From contig CAJNOL010000060.1 of the NCBI GenBank assembly GCA_905250125.1, positions 248,001-312,000 of the forward strand: a DNA stretch of 64,000 bases, written 5' to 3'. The notes beneath the pieces were generated by a model. That model searched no databases and was not told where the DNA came from. It was given only the letters and a program-made list of their open reading frames with translations. Source of the DNA: Rotaria sordida (lineage: Eukaryota > Rotifera > Eurotatoria > Philodinida > Philodinidae). The translations under genes were made by a program, and so were the position numbers. The first letter of the stretch is position 1. Every line of letters starts with the position of its first letter. Positions 43,001-55,200 of the stretch are shown here, piece after piece.

Positions 43001-46000
43001 CTTCTTCATTGTCATCATCTTTAATTTCTCCTTCTTCTTCTTCGGCAGGAGTTGGTTGATCAATAGATGTTTTATTATTTGTTTTCGTATCTGATAATGA
43101 TATATCTTCATGATGTATCGAAACAGAATCTCGACTTTGACTATCATCATTTTCAGGTGTTATATTTGACTCACTACTACTAGAACTTAAACCTAAAAGA
43201 AAAAAAAAATTCAATAATAAAATCAAAAAGATTATTTATTAAAACTTTTACGTTTTTGAGATATTTTTCGTGGTTGGTGTTGTGGTTCTTTCTTTCTAAT
43301 TGGTGTTGTTGGTTTTTGTGGAAGAGTTGGTTTTTCATTTGGAATGGTTCGTTTCTGGAGAAAAAACAAAGTCAAATTCAAGATTCGAAAAAAAAAAAAC
43401 AAAAAAGAAAAAATTTTCCTGAAATTACTTTAAATGAAGGTATTTTTGGCATTTGTGATCGCATAGATGAACCTGTACTATCTTTCATATGTTCAAAATA
43501 TGCTGATAGATTTGTTGATGATGAAGAAGTATTATGTGATGGTACTGTTATAGGAATAGGTGTTTCATCTGGTGTTCGTTCTAATGATGAATTTGATATT
43601 GAATGATGTAATAAATTTGACTGTTCATTATTTGAAGTTGTTGTTTGTTCATTAATAGAATTTTCAGCTGATTTAATTTTTCTTATTTTATCTTTTCTTT
43701 CTTCATTATCATACCATGTTTCAATTGATTTATAAACTAATGTTTCAATAAGTTTTTTAGCTAAATCTTTTCGAAGTATTTCAACTAATTCTCCTGTTAC
43801 AATATTTGATACAGCTGTTGTTAAATCATTTGTTTTTCTTTCACGTTCATCAATATTATCATTTGGATGTGGTTGAAGACCATTTGATGTATTATATGAT
43901 TGATTATTTATTGTTGTTGTTGTTGTTGTTGTTGTGGTTGTTGTTGATGATGATGATGGTGGTGGTTGTTTAAACATATCTTGCCAATTTGTTCCACCAG
44001 TTGAATTTAAAAATGATGCTGGTGGAAATGAATTACCAAAAAAATTAAAATTATTAACAACACCATAGGATTGTTGATGATGATGATGACTACCAACAAC
44101 ATTTGTTAATGGTGCTGGTAATGGTGGTGGTGGATAAGAAAAAAGTGTTTGAAGTTGAGCATTTGGTAATGGTAATGGACGATGATGAGGTTTTGTTGGT
44201 ATAGATGTTGGAATATTTGTTTGTTGATGTTGTTGTTGTTGTTGAAATAAAGCTGCAATACGTTCATCTAAACTTGGACGTTGATCTTCATCATCATTAT
44301 TTTGTTGTTTGGAATTTATTATTCGAGAATCATTTGATAATTTTCGATTTGGACTATTACTTGATGAATAACTTGATCTTGATGTTGTTGATGATGATCG
44401 TGAATATGATCTTGATGTTGAACTTGAACTTGATGATGTTGATGATGATGATGAACGAGATGTTGATGATGATGTTGTACTACTACTTGTTTTTCGTCGT
44501 CGTCGACGTTGTTGAGAATATGGACGACGATGATGTGATCGATGGCGAGATCGATGAGATGATGATGATGATTTATAATTATTACTATTATTACCAAATG
44601 AACCATATGGATCAAATGAAAATTGTTCAGAACTATCATTAACGGAATGATGATTACGTGAATCATATCGAGCTGATGTTGATGAATCTAAATATTAATT
44701 TTTCATAAATATTAGATTTTCATTTTAATCTTATGAATAAAATTCAAACAGAATAATACTTTAGGTCATTACAATTTCAATAACAGAACTCAATTATGTT
44801 TGACTATAAGCAAAAACAATTGTCTAATATCTTGTTTTATTTTTGTTATTAGTATTTAATCTAATCTTTCTCTATTAATTCAAGATGATAATAAAGCAAA
44901 ATAAATATTATTTTTTTTAAGCATTTAGTCACTCAGCATTAATACTTTTACGTTGATAAGATTTAACATGATTTCCATTTATTCGTTGATTATTTCGTTT
45001 GAATGATGAAGCTGAAAACATAATATTTTCTTTATATATATCTACTCTAATATATTTATAAAAGAGACGTTTTTTTTTATTCTTATATCATAAATTTACT
45101 AACATTTTGTTGTTCGATAATGATTTTGTGTTGAATATGAATTAGATGATGATTGTGATACATGATTTGTTATTTTATGATTCACAGATGGTAATTGCAT
45201 AGATATATGAGATTTTTCTGTTTGTTTATTATTATTATTATTATTGTTATTAAGATTTAAATCAATTGATGGTGGTGGAGAAGCAGCGGCTGATGCAGCT
45301 AATGCTTTTTCTTGTGCAGCTTTTTCTTGTTCTTGTGCACGTATCATAGTTGCATATTGTTTTGTACGTTCTTGACCAGACGTTTCTAATGATACAGATA
45401 TAATACTACCCATTTTAGTTGTCATATTTAATGCATTAACACATTCACGTGCAGCTTTTGTTGTTTTAAAAATTACCTTTTTTTTTATTAAAATTTTTGA
45501 AGAAAATTTAAAAAATAAAAAAAAAAAAACATATTAAATTAAAATCTTACTGTTCCTAATCCAAGATGTTTTTTTGTTTGTCGATCATAATATATTCTAC
45601 AATCATCAATTTCACCAAAACGTTTACACATATCAGTTAAAAATGTTTTTGTTATATTATCATTTAAATTTCGAAATGTTACTTCTTTAGCTGGAATTGT
45701 ACCAACCCAACAACGATCAAGCTGAACAAAAACAAGAAAACAAAATAGTAAAATTAAATTATAAATTCTATTGAATTACTTTAAATTTTGGTACAGGTAA
45801 ATCATAATATGAACGATCAAATCGTGTTACATCACGTGGATCTCCACATCCGGAAACATGAAGTGGTGTCTTAAAAAACAAAAAAATAAAAAGAAATTTT
45901 TGTTTATAAACTCTTGTGCGTTTTTTTTTTTACTCCTTCAAAATCTCCATTTGCATACAATCGTTTTTCTGCTGGATGAATTGCACTAAATAATATAAAA

Positions 46001-46244
46001 GAATAAAATTTCTTTTAATTAATATATGTATATCTTTTTTTTATTCATACGGATCTCCTGCATAAAATCGATAATTTCGTCGTCTTTCATTCATAGGTGT
46101 TTGAGATATTGAACGATTTAATGTATCTGTTGTTGATTTATTTAAAGAAGTTGATGTGGATGAAGTAACTAATATTAAAAAAAATAAATTACCCAAAAAT
46201 AAAAAACATAATTTTATATTCTTACCATCGAACATATTCTTCAT
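40040..46244 (-). CDS. SETD1: SETD1-type histone H3K4 methyltransferase (Set1/COMPASS catalytic subunit)
   Basis: The start ATG is at 46242-46244; the first exon (MKNMFD) splices in frame to [11 protein letters not shown]. The stop is at 40040-40042. Order: an N-terminal region with YRFYAGDPY; an RRM domain (about 45425-45735: [39 protein letters not shown]); long Ser/Asn/His/Pro-rich low-complexity middle (42777-45300) with acidic and basic runs; an N-SET-like region ([14 protein letters not shown], then [45 protein letters not shown]); the catalytic SET domain ([56 protein letters not shown]); and the post-SET zinc motif [17 protein letters not shown] and the catalytic Tyr in EITYDY are intact, so it should be active on H3K4 in the nucleus. 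The low-complexity Asn and Ser runs are coded by ATT/TTG/ATG-type repeats. The start faces cyclin L across 356 bp. Confidence 0.92.
41100..41480. repeat. Dispersed repeat in a SETD1 intron, related to 55350-56930
   Basis: Sequence around 41205-41270 (ACACTTTCTAGCAGTATCAA, then TAATCTCGAGATACC) and 41310-41475 (GAACACATGAGTCGTGAGAAT, then GTAGAACCATCTTATCCATATCT) matches, in the same orientation, the two outer parts of the repeat in the phosphatase intron at 55430-55470 and 56622-56930. It lies in the 1.2 kb intron 41053-42262. Confidence 0.7.
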
Positions 46245-46600
46245 TCATAACAAAAGACAAAACACAAAAAAAGGAAAAATAAAAACCAAAAAAATAAAAT
46301 AAAATTTTATTCACTCAATCTGTCATAAAGACGATGTAGTAAATAAAGAATGAAGATAATTTACAGGTTTTTTTTTTTCATCAACGACACAATCAGACAA
46401 CTGTAGAAAAAAAAACTACACTCGAATTATTTATTATTGGTTTATTTCCAATTAACATATTTATGCAGAAATAAGAAAAAAAAAACATTACTGACATCTA
46501 TACATTTTGATGACTAATAGATTATTAAATAAATAATAAACATGTCATTTGGATAGAAAGAAAATAACAACAATAATAATATAGAGTTGAATTTTGAACG
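46245..46600. promoter_or_regulatory. Divergent promoter region between SETD1 and cyclin L
   Basis: The start codons of two oppositely oriented genes lie 356 bp apart. The spacer is A/T-rich with several poly-A and poly-T runs and no coding sequence. A shared bidirectional promoter is inferred from spacing; I cannot pick TATA boxes or initiators with confidence. Confidence 0.45.
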
Positions 46601-49600
46601 ATGCCCGAATATGGGAGTGTCGTTTTAACATTAAGTAATGTTTTATTACCATCAGATAAACTTTATCCAAATGCAACACCTTCAATGATCGAAGGTTTAC
46701 CTTATGATGTTGAATATGACTTAAGATTAATTGGTTGTGAACTTATACAAACAGCATGTTTATTATTACGATTACCACAAGTAAGTTTTTATAGAAATTC
46801 AATCTAGAGGTTGGGACGAAGTCAAGAGGTGGAATACTGATTGGAGGTGTAGTGTAAATAGGACAACAAATGTATTATTTAATGACATAAAAGTCTTTGT
46901 GTTTCTCGTTAGTATTACTCGGAAAACTTCGTGCTGGTAATCTTTTTTTACTGTAAACAATAAGAAGAAAATTACAATAAGTACCAAAATTAGTCAACAA
47001 GATTTATTTTTGAATTTTCTTTTTCGCTGTCGGAAGTGTTAGAAAGAATTCAAATAGAGGAAATTGTTACCAACAAGAATATAAGGAAATAAAAACTAGT
47101 ATGTGATACCCAAAGGTAGAAACTCTAGAAAATCAAAAGACTAGTTTTTCAATATCTAGAACGAGTAAACATAATTTTCTTTACACTGCATAGAGCGATA
47201 GAGTAAATAATTACCTACAAAATAAAACGTATCCGAGTTTTCTGCGACATTTTTTAGTTGAGATACAGCAATCTTAGGGAAGCTTCTAACGTTTGTTCTT
47301 TTTTACTATTTCCTATAGAAAAATCATTTTTTGACCTTCAATCAATTTTTGTTGTATCTCAGTCGAATAGCATCATCGCAGAGAACTCGGAGATCTCTTA
47401 TTTTGTAGAGATTTGTTTATGCTATCATGATATATAGTCGAAACAAAATTATATTTGTGTATTTCCGGTATTGAAAAAAACGAGAGTTTAGATTTTCTAA
47501 ATTTCTCTAGTTCCAGTAGTTTTCTCATGAGTTAAAAAAAAAAAATGAAATGTTCGCCTGATCTAGGGAAAAATCGCCAGCGTTGAGATGGCTGAACTTC
47601 ACCCCTGTAAATGTTTTTTTTTTCTTCTGACTTTACTACTAAATATAAAACAATAAAGAATTGAATTCTGTTATGTTTTATTTTTAAAAAGACAGCAGTA
47701 GCTACAGGTCAAGTATTATTTCATCGATATTTTTATTCATCATCATTTATTCGTCGTCCAATGGAAATATTTGCAATGGCATGTACAAATCTTGCAGCTA
47801 AAATAGAAGAAAATGCTCGACGAATACGAGATGTTATTAATGTATTTCATCATATAAAACAAATTCGATCGGGAAAGTATGTTTTAAAATTTAGAGAAAA
47901 AAGAATTTAATTTTTTTTTGTAGAACTATTCGTCCATTATTAATTGATCAAGTATATATTGATCGAAAAAATGAAGTTATTAAAGCTGAAAGACGTTTAC
48001 TTAAAGAACTTGGATTTTGTGTTTATGTTAAACATCCACATAAAGTAAATTTTCTAAAGATGTTATTAGTAATTTCATTTTTTTTTTTTTTTTGTATTTT
48101 CTAATAGACGATTACATTGTATTTAAAAGTACTAGAAAAAGAACGTGAAAAAAATCTTGTACAAACAGCTTGGTAGGTATTTTAAATTTATTTTTCTATG
48201 ACTAATATTTTTGTTCAAGAAAAAAAAACAAACAAAACTTTTAGATTTTCTTATTTGATATGATAGAACAAACAGTCTGTATTGATCATATTTAAACTTA
48301 TTTTGGTTCGTTATGATCCAATAAGTTTATATGAGATTTAATATTTGACAGTCTGTTTTGAAAATCTTATTAGTATATATGAAATCTATGGTATAACAAT
48401 ATGTTTAGAAGTCTATCTGAATTTTGATTATAATTTGTTTTTTTCTAAACAGTTACGAAAAGAAATCAAATAAACTATTTTAAATAGTTTTATAGGTAAC
48501 AAAATAAAAGTGATAATATTTTTGAGTACACAGAATTGTGATCGTTTTTAAGATTGATTTTGTATTTATTCAATTAATATCAATTGATAGAATTTTTCAT
48601 TTTATCATTCAGCTCAATGCAAATATTTGAGCAGAAAGATATTTCACTTAACTTTAAAATCATTGATCTATTTCTATATATTCAGAACTTTCTATAGAAA
48701 TAAGTCTGATAGAATTTTCTATAGAGAATATATTTAAATATTATTATTTTTTTCTATTAGCAGCATATTCTATGATTAAAAAGAAAAAGCATTTAACTAA
48801 AGTATGAAGAAAAATCTGTTTGTTAATTTTAGTCTTTCTCTTTTTGATTATTCAAATGTATTTTTAAATTTGAAATTTTAATATATTCAATAAAATGAAT
48901 TTCTTGTCTTTCGTCCAGGATATATGGAAGAATGATGCGTATATAACCCGTTCATATGGTCGGAATATATACATATACACAACGTCGGGTCGTTTCTTCA
49001 ACACTCGACTAATAATCAAGTATCGGTCGGTAATGTTTTTCTTTTTCTTTTTTTTTCTAATAATATTTTCTTATTTATATATATATATATATTTCAAAAT
49101 ATATATTCTCTCTCTTTCTCTATTATTCTAGTGCTATATTGTTATGTTTGATTTTAATCTTAATTTATTAGATTGAACAAAGCTGGTTCAACAAAACAAA
49201 GATTTTTCATATAATTTAATATCTATTTAATTATTTTATATACTTTTCTTTCTAGATTTATTTATATTATTCATATTGAGGCGCACCCCTAAAAAAAAAA
49301 TCACTTTTCATCAGAATGATCGAAATTAAGATAAATTCATGGGAAGATAGTCCGCGATCTGATCTTCCATAAATAACATACATTTTTTCTAGGCATCTCT
49401 TTTTTTTTTGACCAAAAATTGTTGAACATTTTAGAATCGTATCTCCAGCGCCATTCGATCACAGTAGGAGATAAAATCAAATGTGTTTTTTTCGGTTGAA
49501 AGCTCGTGTTTAGGGCTACGAAAGTCATTAGCTCCAGATGTCTTTGAAGATTCTATTTTGAAGAGGGTGATCTTAAATATTGAATTAAATAAAAAGAAAA

Positions 49601-51982
49601 AAAAAAGTATTTTTATTTTTCTCCAGCTTTGTTCATTTTCTATTAAAACCAAACATAACAAATAATACTATGAGGTTTTTTTCCCCCTCCTCCCATTACC
49701 GATATACCGATACTTGATTTATTAGTTGTTTTTTTTTTCATGAAAACAAAATAACTATCGTATTTTGTTTTTTTTGCTGTTGTAAATTTAAATCAGAAAT
49801 TTTTTTTGTTTAGGAATTATATGAATGATAGTTTACGTACAGATATTTTTCTACGTTTTACTCCTGAAACAATTGCTTGTGCATGTATTGATTTAGCAGC
49901 ACGTATTCTTCAAGTAAAAAATTCAAACAATAAAATATAGAATTTCAAATGATTTTATTTAATATTTAAATAGATTTCATTACCAAAAAATCCTCCATGG
50001 TTTATTATATTTGGTGCAAAATCTGATGAAATTCATTATATAATGATAGCTATACTTCGTTTATATAAACATCGACCAGTAAGAAAATACAAAACAAAAA
50101 AAAGAAAAGACGTGTTTTGTTTTAAATTAAATTTACTTTTTTTTTTTTTTTTTACTAGAAATCACTTGATGAACTTGAAAAAATTGTGAATACAATTCGT
50201 GAAAAACGAGAAGATGAAAGAAAAAAATTACGACCTGATACAAATCAACAAATAGATTTAGGTAATGATTCACCATTACAACAACAACCACAACAACAAC
50301 AACAGCAAATTACTCAAAATTCTATATCATCAACAGTAATTAATACAACAATGACTGTTATACAACAAAATAGTAAGAAGAAAACAAAAAAAAGAGGGAA
50401 TTCTTTCTCTAGGGTTTGTTTTTTTTTGTAGTTCCTACTGTGATTGCAACAACACAAGAAACAACAAATGTAACAACGACAACAACAACAACAACAAATG
50501 GAAAAATTATTAAAAAACATGATAGAGGAAGTTCAAGAGAATCATCAACAGTGAATACACATCGACATCATCACTCTAGAAAAAAACGAAGTAGTACACA
50601 AAGCAGGTAAATTTCAAATTTCGTTACTAAATTTTAGTCTTTCTTTTATAGCTAGTAAAATAATGATCGAGTTTGTGATTAAAATAATATAATCAATTGT
50701 ATTATTTCTTATTATTAATGAAAGAATCACTCGAATTGATATCCATTGTTTGAGTTAGCTAAGAGAGCATCTTAAGGAGAATAAAAAAGGTCTTAATGAG
50801 TTTGTCCCCATGGGAGTCGAGTTACGATCATTTTATTGAATGTTCGACTTAGTTTTAGATATTTATGGAAAAAAAAAATTTCGATCTAAAATTTTGCTCA
50901 TATATAGAATTCATAGAATATCCTGAAAATTTGTAATTTAATATCTTGAGAAAAGAATATTTTTCTTAGCTGAAATTTTCAAGACATTCTATGGATCAGT
51001 AGAACTATCTATAGTTCTATAAGGCTTTTGCTAGTCGGGCCAGAACGCCCTTGTAGGTCCAATATGAAGTGAAATGGCGAATATCAGTTTGAATAATTAT
51101 CTCAAAAGATATTTGTAAATTTCTTTCTTTTCAAATAGTTATTATTATAAATCATCATAATCTTTATTGAATATGTCCGTGACAAAGTTTTTTTTTTTGG
51201 TTCCAGTCTAGAGAAAACTATTCCAAAGTTTATTCGTATTACATCTAAAAGAACTTCTTCAATTCACGTCTTTTTGTTTGTTTTATTAAATAGACGATTA
51301 ACACTTTTGTTTTCGGTCGTCATCTCTTTTGATTGATGATTTATAAAAAAAAAAAGCTATAGAATATTTAATTATAATTTCTAGTTCTGGTTAGGACAAC
51401 TTTTTTCTTGTATTCCAAATTTTGTTCTCGTATATCTTTAATTATATGAAATAATGAATTTATCTTGTTATTAGATCTTCGTCTCAATCATCTTCATATT
51501 CTCCAATTCATCGTTCACAAAAGAAAAAGAAAACTTCTCATCGAAGTCGTTCACGATCTCGGTAATAAATAATTTTTATAATGAATTCATTTTATTTGAA
51601 TATTCTCTTTTTTTCTTTGTTTTCTTTTTGTGTAGTTCATCAACACCTAAAAGACGAAAACATCAAAAAGATAAACGACATCATAGTCGTTCATCAAATC
51701 ATCGAAAAAAAGATAAAAAACGACGATCACGTTCGTCAACATCTGAAGAAAAGTAGATTTTTTTTCTTTTTTACAATTTCAAACAAGTAAACATCTTTCT
51801 ATTTGTTTTTTTTTCCTCTTCATTCTTTTAGTCATTTTTCTAAAACTAACAATAAACATCCACTTTCAACTAAAGATACCAATCATAATATTCATCAACG
51901 TTCTCATCATCATCACCATCATCATCATCATTCAAATGGTGTTTCGTCATCATCATCATCTCATAAAAAACTAAAAAACTAG
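46601..51982 (+). CDS. CCNL1: Cyclin L homologue with RS-rich C terminus
   Basis: Eleven exons (46601-46780, 47692-47876, 47924-48044, 48108-48172, 49814-49913, 49974-50078, 50159-50372, 50432-50606, 51475-51561, 51636-51752, 51832-51982) join to 1500 nt, or 499 aa. The N-terminal two-thirds hold two cyclin boxes: [19 protein letters not shown] with [10 protein letters not shown], then [20 protein letters not shown] with [16 protein letters not shown], and [20 protein letters not shown] with [14 protein letters not shown]. Then follow Gln- and Thr-rich runs, an SR/RS region ([18 protein letters not shown]) and a His/Ser-rich tail. Cyclin L binds CDK11 and acts in nuclear speckles in transcription and pre-mRNA splicing. 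Three introns are 0.9-1.6 kb; intron 1 contains a foldback, and intron 8 another repeat. The symbol could equally be CCNL2. Confidence 0.92.
47108..47520. repeat. Foldback relic in cyclin L intron 1
   Basis: The left part (about 47108-47275: GTAGAAACTCTAGAAAATC … CTACAAAATAAAACG … CCGAGTTTTCTGCG … GAGATACAGCA) pairs with the right part (about 47340-47520: TGTATCTCAG … CGCAGAGAACTCGG … TTATTTTGTAGAG … TTTCTCTAGTTCC). The arms are about 170 bp and imperfect. No coding content. Confidence 0.6.
50750..51110. repeat. Dispersed repeat/foldback in cyclin L intron 8
   Basis: An imperfect inverted repeat centred near 50930 (TTCATAGAATATCCTGAAAAT against ATTTTCAAGACATTCTATGG). The outer right segment, GCCCTTGTAGGTCCAATATGA (51047), recurs in reverse orientation at about 59085. 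The left part (GAGTTACGATCATTTTATTG) resembles the inner foldback of the PARP intron element near 12210. Confidence 0.5.
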
Positions 51983-52250
51983 TCAAAATAATATCAGACA
52001 TTTTATGATGTACAGATAGTTAAAGTGTCTTTGTTGTTTGTCATTTCACATAACATTTTTGTTTCTCTTGCACCAAGAAGAAAAAAAAAAACACAAATAA
52101 ATTTATTCAAGATAGTTTTTTTTTTTTTTAAATTTATATCAAACTTGGCAATTTTCGGAACAAAGCCTTGTAGATAGTTTGTATAAATAGTTAAGCAAAA
52201 AAAAAAGAAACAAAACCAAAAAAAAGAAAAAACATAAAGAATATTTTTCT

Positions 52251-55200
52251 ATGTCATCATTAAATAAAACAAAATTATATGAAGCATCAAAACGTTTGGA
52301 AAAACATTTAAAAGAACGTGAAAATGAATACATCATTTATAAACAATTTCATATACTTATTGGAACATTTAATGTTAATAATCGACAAGCACCATCAAAT
52401 ACATTACTTGACGAATGGTTTAATCGTGTAACAGATAATGGCAATAAACGATCTAGTAATCCAGACATAATAGCTGTTGGTTTTCAAGAAATTGATACAA
52501 GTAGTGGAGCATATATATATGATGATAAAAGAAAAGAAGATGAATGGGAATTAATTGTACGAAAAACAATTAAAAATTGTTATAAAACAAAAAATGATAA
52601 CGACAAATTTCAATTACTCAATCGTATTAGACTTATGGGTGAGTGAAAAAAAAAATTAAATGGTTTTGAAATTTTTACTTACTAAAACAAAAAACAGAAA
52701 AGATTTAATTAAAAGTAATATTTGTGCAATTTATACTTTATTCTTAAAGAGATCTATTGAAATGAGTTTCAGGTGAGCAACAATTTTAATCCTTTTTCAT
52801 AACTTGCTTCTATGCTGATTAAAAAAAATGCTACTCTTGGTTTGTATCTCAATGCTATTTAACATATAAACAAGTTAAGAAATCGAAAAAAAACAACACA
52901 TATATTCTTTATATATATGTGAATTTGTAATTGTTTATTAAATACTAACGAGAGAACATTCCTATATGTTAATTCCCTTTCAAGTCGAGACTATGTATAT
53001 TATGTAGGTGCTAATGAATTTTAGAATAACTTGAAAAGAGTTTGTGTCCCCACCTACTTAATTTTTGGATCTACGAAAGTTAGGCGACGTCAATCGGTTG
53101 CAATGTTGAAAAATAAAATCGGCAAAAAAAGTTTAGTATTATACATAAATAACTCAGAGAAATCCAGAGAATAACTAGTAATTTACTCAAGGACGAAAAA
53201 CATTGAACACGAGTATAAATACGCATGTTTAGGGAATTCTTCTAATTAAGCATGAAGCTTTACGCGAGAGTAAGTAGTAGTTGTTTTAAATTTCTCATAA
53301 TCCTTTGCATTTTTTCCTTATTTTAGAGCTTCTGTTTACTGTAATTTTTGCTATTCAACCAGGAATATAATTTTCATCTTTTCGTAACATTTCAATAAAT
53401 TTGACATGTAAATGTTTGCATTCAATTACCGTTCACCATCGAGATCATCTACAAATTCATTCTATGAGATAAATCTTCATTTTTCACATGCCAGTCTCAT
53501 CCCCGCGCAATGCTGTATGTGATTGAATCACATGTGTACAAATACAGAGTTGTAGGAAGTGAAATAGGAACTATGATTCTGTTAAACATGCAACTATTGT
53601 TACATTAAAATCGAATTTCAATTTAAAACTTTGCAAAGAAAAAAACCTCAATGAGACTAATTCATAGTAAGTGGCGAAAAATTTTCTATAAAATCTACAT
53701 CTGAAAGTTAAAAACGAGAGAAGACGAATTTTTTCGAACTCACATTTTGCAGCGTATAACAGTAAATCAAATCAGTAAAAAAATGGAAACTTCTGTAAAA
53801 AAAAACGTGCATTCAAAGAAATCAGCGAATGTTGAAGGAAATTTCGGCAAATTCAAGTTACGAAGGATTCTCGCTTCGAATGATTGCCGATGTATAATCC
53901 AATATTTACTTAGAAAAAGTTCAATATTTCCTCAAAAATGTTTTCTAAGTCTGTTTAATTAAGAAAATACTATTATAAGCAGCCAAAAGCGGCGAAAAAT
54001 ATTGACATTTGTACAAGAATTGTAATGCACTGCTACTGAAACCTATCAATCTGATGGAAGAAGCAAAAAAGTGTTTGTACCTCTGCAAACTTTGTGGCTC
54101 TATTGACTATCGAAGATTTCAAATATCATTGTTGGTCCTATACTAAAATATGGAAATTAAATATATCGTACTATAATTAGTTAAACAAAATAATATTTTA
54201 GTTCTTATGTTGATGTCTAAGGATAGAAGAAATCCAGAAAATTTGAAATCTTCTCAATAAACTATTCTCATTAAGATTTTCGTTTTAGAAAGTTTCAAAT
54301 CGAAATTCTCAAGTGACTCTGAATGAGACTATAGTATTGCACTAAAAATACTCTAAAACTTAACTCAGTTAGAGGCATGAACTTTTTTCAGGGTAATTTG
54401 AGTTCATTAGGGTCTACATGATACATATAGTCTCGAGCCAAAGGCGATTTGACATCTGGAAATATCCTTCTGTCCAGATTTTTTTAAATGGAAGTAAAAT
54501 CATTCTTTTTTTTAGAACGTTCTTTTCTTTTTGTTATATTTAAAAAATTATTTTTAGGCATTCTACTATTTGTCTATGTGCGCGCATCACATATGGAAAA
54601 ATGTACATTAGTATCTCGTGCATCAGTACCAACTGGTTTTATGGGTATTGCAGGTAATAAAGGTGGTGTTGGTATTAGTTTTCGTTTTTATGAAACGAAT
54701 ATTTGCTTTGTTAATTGTCATTTTGCATCGGGTGATGGACAAACACAACGACGTAATGAAGATTATCAGACTATTGAATCACGTATGGCATTTACTGATG
54801 CACCTACTTATTCATTTAAAGATTATATTTGGTATACACCAACAACACCTGGTAGTTCTGCTCCAAATGTTCAAGCTTCTTCTATTCCGACTCGGTGGTT
54901 AGTAAAAGCCGTTGAATTGTTTCGATTAAATATATCTTTGAAATCATTGCATCATTGTCACAACAAATCAAAGATTTAATTAGATAAATATAGATAGTGA
55001 ACTAGGTTTTGGTTTTCTTAAATCTTCGTTTCTGAGAAACTCTATTTCGATTTGAAAAGAAAATTTCATTGCAAGTAATTAATAGATAATTTAATCTTTA
55101 TATAAATTATAATCGTGCAAGATGAATTCTAAACCTGTTTATAATTCAATTGAACGAAAAAATTCGTCTTTCAGTACTTTCACTATTAATCTATATTATT

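Noticed and set aside
44205..44666. Met/Leu/Asp-rich and His/Gln-rich frames on both strands
   Set aside because: Shadow frames of trinucleotide repeats that encode Ser/Asp-rich low-complexity SETD1 sequence.
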